From: Siphonodentalium dalli
Taxonomy: Eukaryota; Mollusca; Scaphopoda; Gadilida; Siphonodentaliidae
Direction of reading: 5' to 3'
Length of the DNA stretch: 64,000 nucleotides
Assembly: GCA_032622095.1 (NCBI GenBank)
Contig: CP136066.1
Span: 206,730,978 to 206,794,977 of the forward strand
A program made the translations under genes and the position numbers. The notes below the pieces were generated by a model. That model did not search any database. It was given only the letters and a program-made list of their open reading frames with translations, and was not told the origin of the DNA. Of this stretch, positions 35,497-50,400 are shown piece after piece. Numbering within the stretch: position 1 is the stretch's first letter; each line of letters starts with the position of its first letter.

Positions 35497-38400
35497 CTGA
35501 AAAATTAAGGGGAAAATAGCTCCCATCTAGACTAGAATTGATCCTGAACGTGCCTGTAAATGTCTAATAAATGTTGGTGCAAGGTTTGAGTTTGAGTTTG
35601 AGTTATTTATTCGTTCAACACATACAATTGTCAATAGACAAATAATAACATAATTATACATAGTTATACAATTTCAACATAATAAGGTGTGCCGATGGAT
35701 GCAATTTTGAAATCCAAGATGGCCGTTAGCGGCCATGATTTTTAACAAAGTTTGGAAATATTTGAAGGCTCCCATCCAGTGGTCACCGAGAAGATCCATA
35801 AGATGTTTGGTGATGATTGGATGATGGATGTAGTCTGTAGGATGTGCTAAAGGATTTAGTCATGCAAAGATGGCTGCTGGTGGCCATGTTATTCATCGAA
35901 TGTCGTTGATAATTTGATATTGATAGCTGCCATCTAAATTTGACCCTAAACATGCCTATTAATTTTCAAAACAATTCTCAAATAAATGCGGGTTACAGGG
36001 TGTGCCAATGGATACAAATTTGAAATTCAAGATGGCTACTGGCCATTGTCAAGTTGAGCTACTGAAGTAACACTCACATCTTTAGGTGCATTTTCTCTAT
36101 GGAAGACTTCACAAACTTTATCAAACCCAATTGGTGACTTCATCTTTGTTGTACCAAACCAACCCTGTAAAAGAAAACAATCCTTGCTTGAGAAATTGTC
36201 ATTGTGCCATGGCGCGCATATTCTAAGGAGATGATGCAACATAACCACAGTTCAGCATCAATAATATTTTATGAAGAACAGACAAGCTTTGAAATAGGGT
36301 GTCTGTCATTTGCAGAATGAGGTCCCCAGAGGGTGAATTTAGTTATGCTACCCCACATAGTGGGCTAGCATCACCAAATTCACCCTCTGGGGACCTCATT
36401 CTGCTTACACCTCAGCAGAATGAGGTTCCCAGAGGGTGAATTTGGTGATGCTAGACCGCTATGCGGGGTAGCATCACTAAATTCACCTTCTGTGAACCTC
36501 ATTCTGCAAATGACAGACACCCTATTTCAAGGATTGAGAACAGATAGCCTGTTTATCGCTATATCTTCATTTCATTGTTCTTTTAATTGGTGAATCTTGT
36601 ATTCTTTTATAGTGAAGCAAACACATTTTATACCACAATCGCCTATCTTACTATATAAATAAAGCCATCTGTTTAACTTTTACATGTAATCAACACCTGT
36701 TGATTAAACGTGCCTACTGTTGATTAAACTTCACAGAGTGGATTAAACTTTCTCCATACAATTTGAACGGAAAAGTGTTTATCCATCACATTGTAAAGAT
36801 CGTGGCATAAACTTCGCAGAGTGGATTAAACTTTCTCCATACAATTTGAACGGAAAAGTGTTTATCCATCACATTGTAAAGATCGTGGCATAAACAAAAT
36901 ATATGCATAGTGTTTCTGAATAACAAATTTGAAGCTCGTGGTGTAAATCGCCAATCCCACTCGTGGATTAAATTTGTTATTCAGAAACACTATGTGTATA
37001 CTCTATATACACAGCCAACCAACATCGAAACTAGCATGGACTCTCTACTAGAGAGTGCCTCTGAAACTACCTTTATTGAGAACAAGGAACAAACTAAGTG
37101 CACTGACCAGACACCAGATAATGGTCTGGAACCCACCATATACACACAAAGGCAGATATATCCACAGACATTATCAATCTGTATAAAGCCATTGGCAACA
37201 AGACAGCAAAGGAAATTATACTGAATATACAGTCCAGCTTCCTAGAATATGCGATTCCAAATGGAGTAAGCCCCAAAGGGCTAACTGCCAATACACCATC
37301 AGGGAAAGCCCCACCCGGACATAACCAGAGAACACTTCAACGAGATCCTGTATGGAGATAGTTAATGTCATCACAGACTATCTCTGCTGCAAACATGACA
37401 GACAACACTTGTCGCATTGGACTGCAACCAATTCGGTCACAGTATATCCCGCCTTACATACTAAATCATTGATATACTGCCCGGGGACTCAGATAATGAC
37501 GCAATCACCAAAGTCTGCGAAATTAGGGAAACATACTTTACATTTTACTCAGAATGCTATTTCCTTATGGCTTGAATAGGAAGGACTTTATAGTCACCTC
37601 TCTTCTTATATTCTATATTTATTACACGAAAATTGGTTAACCCTTTACCCAACAGAACGGCCCTGTGCCAATGCATTCTCTTATATATGCGAGTCGACCA
37701 TAGGTCGCCTCGCATATATAAGAGAATGCATTGGCTTAACCCTTTACCCAACAGAACGGCCCTGTGCCAAGGCATTCTCTTATATATGCGAGTCGACCAT
37801 AGGTCGCCTCACATATATAAGAGAATGCATTGGCTTAACACATTAAAAATTATAAAATTGTTAAAGAAAGTAAGAAAAAATGGTAAAAAGTGTAAAAAAA
37901 AGATTTTATTTAGGCCAATGCATTCTCTTATATATGCGAGGCGACCTATGGTCGACTCGCATATATAAGAGAATGCATTGGCACAGGGCATAACTGTAAC
38001 TATCACAATGTGGTCAAGGAGCCGGTTCCAATGATATCCATATGTGTATGGTTCTATTGAGACAGACCGAAGATATTTTAGGCTGTTGAAACTTTATTTG
38101 GCCGGTTTTGGCCGGTTTGTTGGGTAAAGGGTTAACACATTAAAAATTATAAAATTGTTAAAGAATGTAAGAAAAAATGGTAAAAAGTGTTAAAAAAAGA
38201 TTTTTTTTAGGCCAATGCATTCTCTTATATATGCGAGGCGACCTATGGTCGACTCGCATATATAAGAGAATGCATTGCCACAGGTCATCACTGTAACCAT
38301 CACAATGTGGTCAAGGAGCCGGTTCCAATGATATCCATATTTGTATGGTTCTATTGAGACAGACCGAAGATATTTTAGGCTGTTGAAGCTTTATTTGGCC

Positions 38401-41400
38401 GGTTTTGGCCGGTTTTTTTTTGGGTAAAGGGTTAAAGGAAAAGAGACCACTCTTATAAACACATGCATCTTTACATGAAGTCATAATAATTAAGTAATAT
38501 TCATGATGTACTGACCATGTCTATCATTTCAGGCGCACGTGCGTAGGTCATTGTGTGGATCACAAATAAAACATTGCCTTATTTGAGGACATGATTATTA
38601 ATGAGTTTTCACAAAATGGGGGTTTCCTCCTTCATCCCTGAAATCAGTTAGACTACCAGTGTCATCAGACGTAGTTGATAGAAATGAGACGGAGTCAGGA
38701 TATTTACCAGACTGTCAGAGACATATCGGTAGGGGAGAGGGTATTGCATTTTTCACACATCCACCCCAATGGCAACCTAAGTTTTGAAATTTGAAAAGTC
38801 AAGAGAGTCAAAATCATGAACGCTGTAAATTCAAAGCAAGAAAATACTATATTTTTGTTGAAATAGTTACCTAATTGATTTAAATATGATACAATTTCAC
38901 AAATTTAGAGAAATTCAGTTTTTAAGCAACCACCAAGGATGATAGAGTTAGAAATCTGTAGGTGGACCCTCTAGCTATGATTCTGAATGGTACAAAGTTG
39001 CAACTGAAACTGAGAATGTAAACAGGATTTGCAAACCATTTCGAGAAAAAAAATCCAATTATTTTTTCAAAACTTTTATTGCAATTTAAAGGAAATTTCA
39101 TAGGTTTCCTGATCCACTGAAATTCTAGGACCTTTAATGACCAAACATGAAAAGTAATATTTTTAGTTTTCAAACAGATTCAGTATGTAACATGCAAAGC
39201 CAGTTTGGCCTGTATTGCAGATCATTATAGTCGACTGCCATCTCTGTGTGAATCCAAAGCTGCTTCAAATGTTCAATAAGTCTTTGTTACACAATGTTAC
39301 ACATTGAGTAATTTGCAAACTGTATGTATGTTTTCCAGGCATTAGGTCACAAAGATAAAACAAAAATGTGCAAACAGCTTAATGTGAGCGCCTTCTAATT
39401 TTGGTAAAAATATATTACGGAGTCCAAATGCTACTGAAAAGGAACTTGTATTTGTCTGACTGCTGCAATTGCGATCACCATTTTATGAGCAGCACAAGTT
39501 TTAGTAGACCAAATATGCTACCATTTGCAAGTTGATTAAACATTTGTGGGCTTTTCCAGGTTCCAGATAAAAATACCCCCATTTTTACATGACTTCCAGG
39601 CCTGGAAATTTATTTTTCATTTTCCATGACATTTGCAGGATATCAGGACCTGAACGAAGCCCATATAATTAAGTAATATTCATGATGTACTGACATATCA
39701 ATCGTTTGGTGACAGGTTATTGTGCTGTTCAAATATAATGGTAGATCCATTTGGTGTTCAGACTGATATGCAGCTCAACTCTTGGTAAAGGGCTTTCTTT
39801 TTAAGGATGATGCCGTAGCCGAGGTGGTTAGAACATGGATACCATCATCGCAGTCTGGGCCAAGCTTGGTTGGCACGAATTCAAACTCCGACATGGGGGA
39901 AAACCGATTTTCAAACTTGATTTGAGTTGAGGGACATCTCAATGTGCCATTCCAATTGATACATGGCCATTTCGATAAGAAATGAGAATGTGTTCACGCT
40001 CACAGAAACAAGCACATTGAAGCAATGAACACTCATACTGAGTACGTGCCTACATATCTCTCACATATCTATAAACTGGCAAATTTTATTGGGTTCCAAC
40101 AGCAGGTATGAAATTTTTCACAATTCCATTAAATTAACTGTCAGAATATGACCTATTTATAAGACTTAAACCTGTCCACAAAGCTTGATTTATCCAGATA
40201 AATAGGAATAATGGTTATGATTATACATTACCTTTGTCGTCAGTAATTCTTCAAGCTCCTTCCATCGTTTAAGCTTTGCCCTTGCACTTAGTGCAATCCA
40301 TAAGAACTGCTTATCTGTCAACTACCAAGACAAAATAAGATTTGATTGAGAAGTTCAATGGCGTCACACTAAATGCATACACTGTTACTTAGTTTAAAGC
40401 CTTTCATGACTGGAGCATCCTGAAATTTTGCGAAAACCCTGTGACAATCCATTCTCTTATATATGGCGAGTATAGGGAGCCTCGCATATATAAGAGAATA
40501 CAGACGCCTAACAATATTAACCTTGACCTTGTCTTGAAATACTGTGTCTGTCATTTGCAGAATGAGGTCCCCAGAGGGTGAATTTAGTGACGCTATCTCT
40601 CACAGTGGGCTAACATCACTAAATTCACCCTCTGGAGACCTCATTCTGCTTAGGCCTCATCTTCTGGGAAGTATCTATAGTCTCAAATTAACATTATTTT
40701 CAGTTGCTTTTTCCCTTCTGTTCAGTTTTATATCGCCTAATTTGGAGAAGATAAAATGCATAATCGAGGTGACTAATGGGTGAACATCAGCAACTTCAAC
40801 TGGGGAACTTCATTCAGATCCTAGGTCTCCCATAGCAGTTAAGGCCTCAGCAGAATGAGGTTCCTAGAGGGTGAACTTGATGATGCTACCCTGCTGTGTG
40901 GGATAGTCACTAAATTCACCCTTTGTGGACCTCATTCTGCACATGGAACACTATTTGCAGGCTTGACCCTGACTTTAGTCTCAAATACAAAGCCTTGATA
41001 TAGTGTGTCTGTCATTTGCAGAATGAGGTCCCCAGAGGGTAAATTTAGTGATGCTACCCCGCATATCGGGCTAGCATCACCAAATTCACCCTCTGGGGAC
41101 CTCATTCTGCTTACAACTCAGCAGAATGAGGTTCCCAGAGGGTGAATTTGATGATGCTAGCCTACTATGCGGGGTAGCATCACTAAATTCACCCTCTGGG
41201 GACCTCATTCTGCAAATGACAGGCATGCTATTTCAAGGCTTGACAAATACATACCTGGAAATCTTTCTTTATTGAAAACGGACTAGCAATCGATGCCTAA
41301 AAAATGAATAAAACATGTTTTGAAGTTTACAAAAGTCATATAGTGATTTAGAACACAGCTACTAGAATGAAACACTTCATTACAAAATTGACCATGAGTG

Positions 41401-44400
41401 TTCTGTTCAAATTACTTGCCATTCGCTTGGCATATTAAAATTCCAAGCAAAGTTAATAGGACAAGATGGTTGCTTACCGGTATTGGCCACACATCCTCCG
41501 AATAAACTTTAAAAGTGACGTTATTTGACCGGTGGCTTTTTAAGAAATGAAAAATTTGATTCTGGGAACACTCTTTGAATCAGACTTTCTATGTAGAAAA
41601 AGAGCATAACTCCAACAGAAATGGTCGGACCGAAACCCAAATTCGAACATGACCTGTATTATCATGTGATTAATCAACATACTAAATTTGAAAGCGATTG
41701 GATAATCATAACTTGAGTTATCATCAAGACAACATAATAATCAGCAAAGTCTAAGTCGAAAAAGGGCACAACTCCACCAGAAATTGTTGAACCAGATTCA
41801 AATTCAAAATTTTATCGAGACTCTCCAATATGAAGGCCACATACCAGGTTTCATTGAATTGTGTCAAATACTATTCAAGTTATCATCCGGACAACAAACG
41901 TTTCAGACGGACACATGGATGGGCCGACGCAGCTCATTTCTATAGTCCCCTGAAAATTTTGGTTTTGAAGGACAAAAATGTGTATGCATCAAGACAGATA
42001 CCGGTAGTGATCTAACAAATTTTTATGATCAGATAAGAAAAATTGACGTAATCCATGTGATTCCTAAGTGACCTTGACCTGGTATGACTTGCAGCATGTT
42101 TTATTTTTGACTGTCCTCGACACGACCATCTGTGACCGTTATGGTAACAAAAGAGGTCAATTCGCAAATTGAAGCAGAAATTGAGGATTTTTTAACTTAC
42201 TTCAATATTAAACACTCATTGATGAGTAGTTCCCTTATGAAATGTTCAGATAATAATTTCAACAAACTATTGTTGAACTTATTATCTAAACATTTCCCAC
42301 CAGTGAATATGAATTCTTCTGCAGTTGTATTATCATTTCGTCTAGCTGTCATCTGCTAATATGTCCTTAACATCCCTCCAAATGAATAATAGACCATTCC
42401 AATATACATTTTTGTACTTGGTGGGAGAATCCATTTAGTATAGAAAGGGTTAACTTACTTCTGGGAGATCATAATGGTAGAAGGCAGTGTAGTACAGAGT
42501 TGTTATTAACGACTGGTTCATGACGTTGGCTTTGCGTGGATAATCCCTGAGAAGGATGTGACGACCTTCTTGAGCTATCCTTGTATCATCATCCTGTAAA
42601 AGACATAGAGGATCTCGTATGAGTCGCAATTCTATAAAAAATGTATTAACTGGGTGTACTATATTTGATTTGATCCGAGCTGAAGCGAGCCTCGAATCAA
42701 ATTTACAACATAATCACATTTCAGCAAGGAAAAACAATCTCGAAACGGCTGGGGTTAAAAAAAAAATTAATACTGATTTCCTTGTAACAACCAAAGTGGA
42801 AGAAAAGACACCTTCAAGAAAAAATAGAATTCAATTTTAAATGTGTCTTTTCATCTTGATAAAAATTTTCAACCCATGTTTATCTCACATTCAAAACTAA
42901 ATAACCCAGCACAATTTGAATATCATAATTATATTCTAATTAACAGAACTGAAAAAGACAGTATGATTGCGCTCAGCTCTTATGTCACTTCACGTGCCAA
43001 TAATACATGTGTGTCTTACTAAAATATTAGGCCGGGTTTAGGGGCTAATTGATGAATCTCAGATTATTGACAGACAGCGGTAACTGACAAATCGCATTGC
43101 AGCGAACGAAGTTCAAGGACGTCGCCTTCCCAAACAAAAGAACCTCTCGATGATGCATTTACACTCGTTTTAAAATGCTGTTTAACACGATAATATAACT
43201 TCTTTCCGAGATTTTAATGAGGTGTGCGTATGCATCTTGCAATAGTGACATTCGTTATATAAAAACAAATTGGAGCCAGATTCTAACGGTAAATCAACGG
43301 TGATATTTTGGCCAATGCCGAAAACCGACAATGAACGATGTTTACGTTGGATCAGACTGTGTAACAAAAGTCACGAAAACTTCAATATCGACAGGATTAC
43401 AAGGAATACATATGTTTGTTCAAAGGTAGGTTAGTATAGTTTATAAATATATTTCGGATTTTTAAGTGATATAGTTTGCTAAAATAACTTTCGTTTCAAA
43501 GAGGGACAACACAACAGAACAATGATACAAACAAATTACCACCGTTCTTTTTCGGTAGACAACGCCTCAAAGAAATCCAACCTTGTACAATATTATACCG
43601 AATTCTGCCGGATTCAGTAATTATAGTTTCGATGCGGTATACAAGTTTCTTGTTTCAAATGATTCTACTCATCCGTTACCATATGTACAAGGTGTCAAGA
43701 AATCAGACATGGGGAAGTTAGATTTGACGGAGCAGTTCTATCTGACATTAATTATGTAACCTAAGACAAAACTTCGACTTTAGACGATGCGTATTATAAA
43801 CACTACCGAGATTCGACTACATAAACCGGCATCGTTGAATGTACAAAGTCAAACTTAATAGTGACTAAAAATCTATAATAGAAATTAGAGCAAAACATAT
43901 TGTTATTAGTCGATGCATGGATGCAGATAGTTGGTTGGAAGTACTAACAGTTTAAACAATATCTTTCTTCCAGAAGGCATATAAGTTTATCACTTCCGTG
44001 TTATTACAGCTCATTTTGTTATATTATGCAACAACTAAGCTCTATTATTTCTCTAGTGTCGATTACCAATGCCTTCGCAGATCAAACGTGTGAAAAATCA
44101 AATGAAATGCAGCCTTGTTTCCTGTGTGTTAATCCGACACATCCGTTATAGGTTGTGACATCCATTAGTTTATAACCTCTTTAAGAATAACACGGGTGCT
44201 TGTCCCGGCGATTCGAAATGGCCATCGGCTTAACATTACACTCAAAACCAAACACCATATACTTTAAGAACAGTTTGTTTTGCTTCCTTTGTGTGACGTC
44301 ACATCGGTACATCAAAGAAAAAAACCGACGCGTAACTCAGATGAATGGTTGTCACTTTATGGCAAAATCGCACGTTCAATGCTTTCTGACTTCATTTATG

Positions 44401-47400
44401 TTATGACTGCTTTTGAGAAACTGACATGTCTGGCTGGGTAGGGCCAGTTACTTGCTAAAATACCGGCACATGTGTGGAAATTAAGATTGAAAGGGAGGGC
44501 TACTTTCACTACGTATATACATTGGCCCCTACATGTTATCCTTTACAAATAGTTTTTCTCACTTCATAATCATTGCTAGGACCGACAAGCATTACCGTGC
44601 GAATTTCATTCACACTGAAGAAAAAGAAATCACTTAGGACGAAATTATTTCGCATAATTTTTGTCTGGCACATTATTAATTTTTATTGGGCGCAGACGTG
44701 TCCTGGAACATGAATTGATTCAGTCTTAAATCATATCAAAACATTATATTGTTTCCCTCATTTGTATACCATTTTTGATTTTATGCCCAAACAATTCTGG
44801 AAATTAGCACCATGCACTCGCTCTAGCTCACAGCCTCATAAGCCGCTATGATAAAATGGGTGTGTACTTACATCGATGGGTTTCTGTCGTCCAAGGAGAT
44901 CAATCTGCTGTTGTATCATGGCTGAGTCATGTGTTAGCGAGCTGAATCCCTCAAAATGACTCCTGTAAAATGAGTGTCATTCATGTTAACTATCAAATAT
45001 TTATATAACTCTTTGAAAATATATAAAGGAAGATTCGATCGGAACTTTGAACACAGCGATGAGGAGAAACTATATCAATACATGTAGTATGGAAAATTAT
45101 AATTGACAAAAAAATATTTTCAACAAACTATGGATAACATTGCTTGAAATTCTTCACCATAGAGAGGTAGTGATATGTTCTTTGTAAATTAAACCACAAT
45201 GCTTTGTTTAGCTGACTGAATTTGGATGAGGGATAACAAATCTAAAATTCAACCTCATAACATGCTCAGTTGTCTATAACATATACAAGATTTATATCAC
45301 TGGGCTCTAGATGTCACTAGCCAAGAATATCAAGGTCTTATAACTTTTGCTATAAGCAGAGGATCTAAAATTACATAAATTTGTATAATCGCTGATACTT
45401 CTTTTCCACAATCTTTTCTGGCAACATGTCATAATCCTGGTAGTTACAGTTTAACCCTTTCAGTGCCAAGTCCGATTTTTGTATCAACCCATATTTCCTT
45501 GATCATTTTTCAAATTTATTGATTATAATAATGTGATACATTGATGGAAAGAGCTCTATCACATTTTATTATAATCAATAAATTTGAAAAATGATCAAGG
45601 AAATATGGGTTGATACAAAAATCGGACTTGGCACTGAAAGGGTTAAAAGATATCACTATTCATCTGGTGTAAACTTACGTGTAACATTTCTTGAGATTGC
45701 TCAACTTCACTGGCACATTGCTTGTAGCTACTGCTTGTTTATAAATAAGCATCTAAAAAAAATGTAACTGTTTGAAAATGTCATAGATATCTGTTTGTTA
45801 TTATCTGTGATTTACCTTGTCTTTTCAGTTAATAATGAGTATCAATTATTATTTAAATGCAACATGATTTTAGAAATCGATATCTTGTCAAGAAGAATGA
45901 AAAGATTTAAACCATGAACTAGGATAGAAAATTAAATAACAAGAAAAAATATAGTTTTAATTCAGAATGGGGAACTGGTATCATTTGTCTCTGAAACAGA
46001 TTTTACAGAAAAGTCAAAACTTCATGATTGTTGGCTATTAAATTAGTTAATTAAAACTAGTTAATAGATGATGTCAAAATCTTACCTATGTCAATACAAT
46101 GGGGCTAATCTAAGAATAAAGTATGCATTGAATGACCAGACTAAAGGGAAATTCAACAATGATATAATGTTGATATACCGACTGGTATAAAATAGTTTAT
46201 TTTCTCTATATCACCAAATTGGCAGACAACACAATGCACAATCGAGGTGCCTACATCAAAATCTTCATCATCTGGGAACCTAAATATGTGTCTAGGTCTC
46301 CCATAGCAGATGAGGCCATGCAGAATGAGGAAACCAGAGGATGAATTTGTTGATGCTAGCATGCTGTGCATGGTAGCGTTACCAAATCAAGCCTGTCTGT
46401 CATCTGTCATTTGTCATCTGCAGAATGAGGTCCCCAGAGGGTGAATTTAGTGATGCTACCGCGCATAGCGGGCTAGCATCACCAAATTCACCCTCTGGGG
46501 ACCTCATTCTGCTTACACCTCAGCAGAATGAGGTTCCCAGAGGGTGAATTTGGTGATGCTAGCCCGCTATGCGGGGTAGCATCACTAAATTAACCCTCTG
46601 GGAACCTCACTCTGCAAATGACAGACACACTATTTCAAGGCTTGTACCAAATTCACCCACTGGGGACCTCATTCTGAAAATGACAGACATACTATTTCAA
46701 GGCTTGTACCAAATTCACCCACTGGGGACCTCATTCTGCAAATGACAGACATACTATTTCAAAGCTTGTACTAAATTCACCCACTGGGGACCTCATTCTG
46801 CAAATATCCGGTACCAGAATAATACTCACAGCTGCTTCTTCTTTTCTGCCTAAAAATCTAAAAATAGAAAATGGCAGTCAGAATACGAATTTCCATGGAC
46901 AAGACCTAATCAAATTCACGGATAATGGATTGGGCAAAGCGTGGCGCACATGATCGTGTAAAAAAATTATGTTGTTAAGGGGAGTAAACTCAAACCACTC
47001 ACTGACTAGTGACTATACAATGACTTAATGGGTATATGGGACTAGTATGCATATAATATAACATTTATTTGATACATTTGCTTGAAAACTGTCCAAAAAT
47101 TACTCGACAACGACAATTGGTATTTTCGCATTCCGGCTAATCTGCCATCCGTAACATTACATCGTACTCAACAGACTTTCAAATAATGGAAATTTGGTTA
47201 CCTTATTCTACAACTCAGAGACATTGGCGAGTAGAATGACATATATATCGTCTATCGGTTGAGGAGTAGAACGACATATATGTCGTTTCAGAGTGTTATT
47301 TTATGTAGACAAAACTTCAATAAATCATCTGATTTATAAATGATTTGTATAGGAGTTATTTTGATTAATATAATGCCCCAAATGTATAAGTGCAATCGAT

Positions 47401-50400
47401 TATGATAACACACGTTAAAAAAAAATGCACATAAATTAAAACGAATTATTGGACCCTTTTGACCCAAACTTGTTAATAATTATTGCTATGACGCTCACGT
47501 TTAATTTACTCATGACGTCATGTATATGACGTTACAGATACTCTCCAATGGGTTAAGAAACCAACAACAACATTTGGATACAGTATCCCCTTAAAGAAAA
47601 TTTCCAACTCACATAAGTAAATCTTCTAATTCCTTGAGTTTATGACTGGACTTGAGATAGGTGATGTAATGATTAACAGCTACCTGACGCTGTATAAGCT
47701 CTTTGTTGAATATCGGAGCTTTCAATGTCATTTTCAGGAACAATATTATCTGTAAATAAATTAGCAATGAAGCATCACAATCATTAGATTTAACCGTTTC
47801 ATGAATGGAACTTCCTGAAATTTTGCAAAAATACTGTGCCAATGCATTCTCTTATAGGGAGCCTCACATATATAAGAGAATACATTGGCCTAACAATATT
47901 TACCTTCACCTTGTAAGCCAGTGCATTCTCTTATATATGTGAGACTCCCTATGGGAGACTCGCATTTATCACATAATTTGGCCATAAAAGCAGTTTCATA
48001 ATTATCGGTAATAGACACGTTTAATATCAGCGCGTGCGATGACGTCACGGCGTTCTTCAGATAACTTGCGATCGCTGTAGTTTATGATTGTTGTTTTCGA
48101 TGAATATTTCGCGTTGCTTCGGGTTTATTTGATCATGTGATAAAAGGTATCTCACACTCGTCCTATTTTATACGTAATTTATCAACCTCGTCCTCTAAAT
48201 TCTATTTGAGCCTCGGTAAACCTCGGCTCAATCGAATTTAGTGAACTCGGTTGATAAATTCCGTATAAAATAGGAACTCATGTGAGATCCTCTATATATA
48301 AGAGAATGCACTGACCCAGGATACTTAATGCTGCACCAGCAAAGCTCCCATCATGAATGGTTTCAAATATTACAAATTTATACATTCTGATCAATGACCA
48401 ATAAACTTTAATAAATTCCTAAATGTTTGATTTCAGAAGATTCTAGTTAATAATTTCTTCAAAATATAGGTTCAAATTATTGAGTAACATTATTGAGTCT
48501 AACTAGCGTTATCTCATGTATTACAATGTGTTTTATACATCACTTCATGTGATTTGTCATGTTTTGGTTGGTGGTTTTAACCCTTTACCCAACAAACCGG
48601 CCTAAAAGGGCCGTTCTGTTGGGTAAAGGGTTAACATGATGACTGCCAACTCGTACACAATCATTCAAGTCAAATTTATAGTAGGATCATCTGCTAATTG
48701 ATTAGGTGATACAGCTTAACTGGTAAAAAAAAGCGCTCATGGCAGTGGACTATCAAATAGTGGGCCACCAAATTCAATAAAACAGTAATGAGGATAAACA
48801 CCAATGAATCCTTTGTTTGTCATAAGGCTACATTGTAGATAGTGGGTAGTGGTATATTGTCAAGTAACAATGGTGAGATTAAATAAGTCTAGACATGGTA
48901 TTTGAAGGTATGGACATAATTATATAGAAGATTAGATGTTAAGTAAAACAAAAGTATTAATATTAATTGCGAGACCAGAAATTGAGATTTTAATTTGTCC
49001 AAAGTTTTTTTAATTTGGCCAAAAAAAATCAGAATTTGCAACAACAAAAATTGGCCCAGCATGAACACTGACAATGAGTAATTAGTGTAGATAAGGTTAA
49101 TTTGTTAGCTGAAGATCCTTACACATTAATCTAAAGAGGTTTCTGATCGTTTCTCTGACTGTCGTCTGCTTATAAAATATGAACATTGCTAGGGGCTTGT
49201 TACATAAGCCGGGACAACTCTGTCGTACTGTTACAAGAGCAGAGATAACTCTCAGCATCACTAAATTCACCCTCTGCGGACCTCATTCTGTAAATGTCAG
49301 ACACACTAAATCCAGGCTTGGCTGTATCTAATATACTTACAGCCATTATTGCATTCCCATCATGCAATTCTATTGACTTATCAAGCAACTTAAGCTTATC
49401 CTCTTTTGATTTATACATCTCCAGTGAATATTTCTGTAAATCGAAATGGTGATATGATACATAAGATTGAGACAATGCATACTGTCTGTGTGGTTAACAC
49501 AAAATCATGTTTGCCAATAGGTCAGTTGCCAATCGGGTCTAGTTTTTGATATGGGGAAACCACCATCGACTGTTAACAATATATATATACAATATATAGT
49601 ACAAAAAGTAATGCAATATAGACAGTTATCATAAAAACAATTAACCATATTGTCTGGTTTTTTAACTTTTAACTGAACAGTATAGTCACAGTTACCGAAT
49701 ATAAAGCGAAAAATAAATTAATATTGCGTTCAGTTGATAATACATTGAACTTTATGATCCAGCAATGAAGACAATTATCTGCAGGTAGATTTAAGATTGC
49801 CTGCGAGGACAGCAGGCCGTGACAAAATGCGACTTACAAACGCATATTGAATTACATCATAATTATGTCAAGCAATTTATCTGCGCATGCGCCACATTCT
49901 ACTTTCACTTAATGCAGAGTTAGCGTTTACAATGATATGATTTAATTTATTTGAATGGACGTATGATCCCAGTGACATTTAAACATTTTGTCGTGGTTGA
50001 TATTCCAAATAACCCAAAATGACCATATTCCTGATTACAGTAATGCCCTAATTAATCGACTCCATAACCACAGCAGAATTATGGGTAACTAAATCCTGAA
50101 AAATTACCCATAATTCTGCTGTGGTTATGGAGTCGATTAATTAGGGCATTACTGTACTTCTCAATATCACTAATATTATATTATAAAGCCGAGTTTTGAG
50201 CCTATGACTTCGAGTTCTATGTGTATTCACACATTTATCGCGACAAAAATATTCCCCAATCTCGGTGGTAACAGTCAGTCAGACACACAGTGTCATCAGG
50301 TACATTTCAAGGTATCATATATTACATCGGTTGTCGAAATTTCTACATGATGATGGCCGTTGTCTGATATCCCAGTCAATGTTCGTCTTGTGTAGCAAAG

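Noticed and set aside
36728..38281. CRISPR-like array of palindromic repeats
   Set aside because: Repeats are MITE cores with TTAA termini and irregular spacing; the window is eukaryotic.
46830..46849. Shorter 20-nt version of the VIPAS39 micro-exon using the inner AG
   Set aside because: It would put the following exon out of frame; the acceptor 8 nt upstream keeps the frame and adds the family-like FLG motif.
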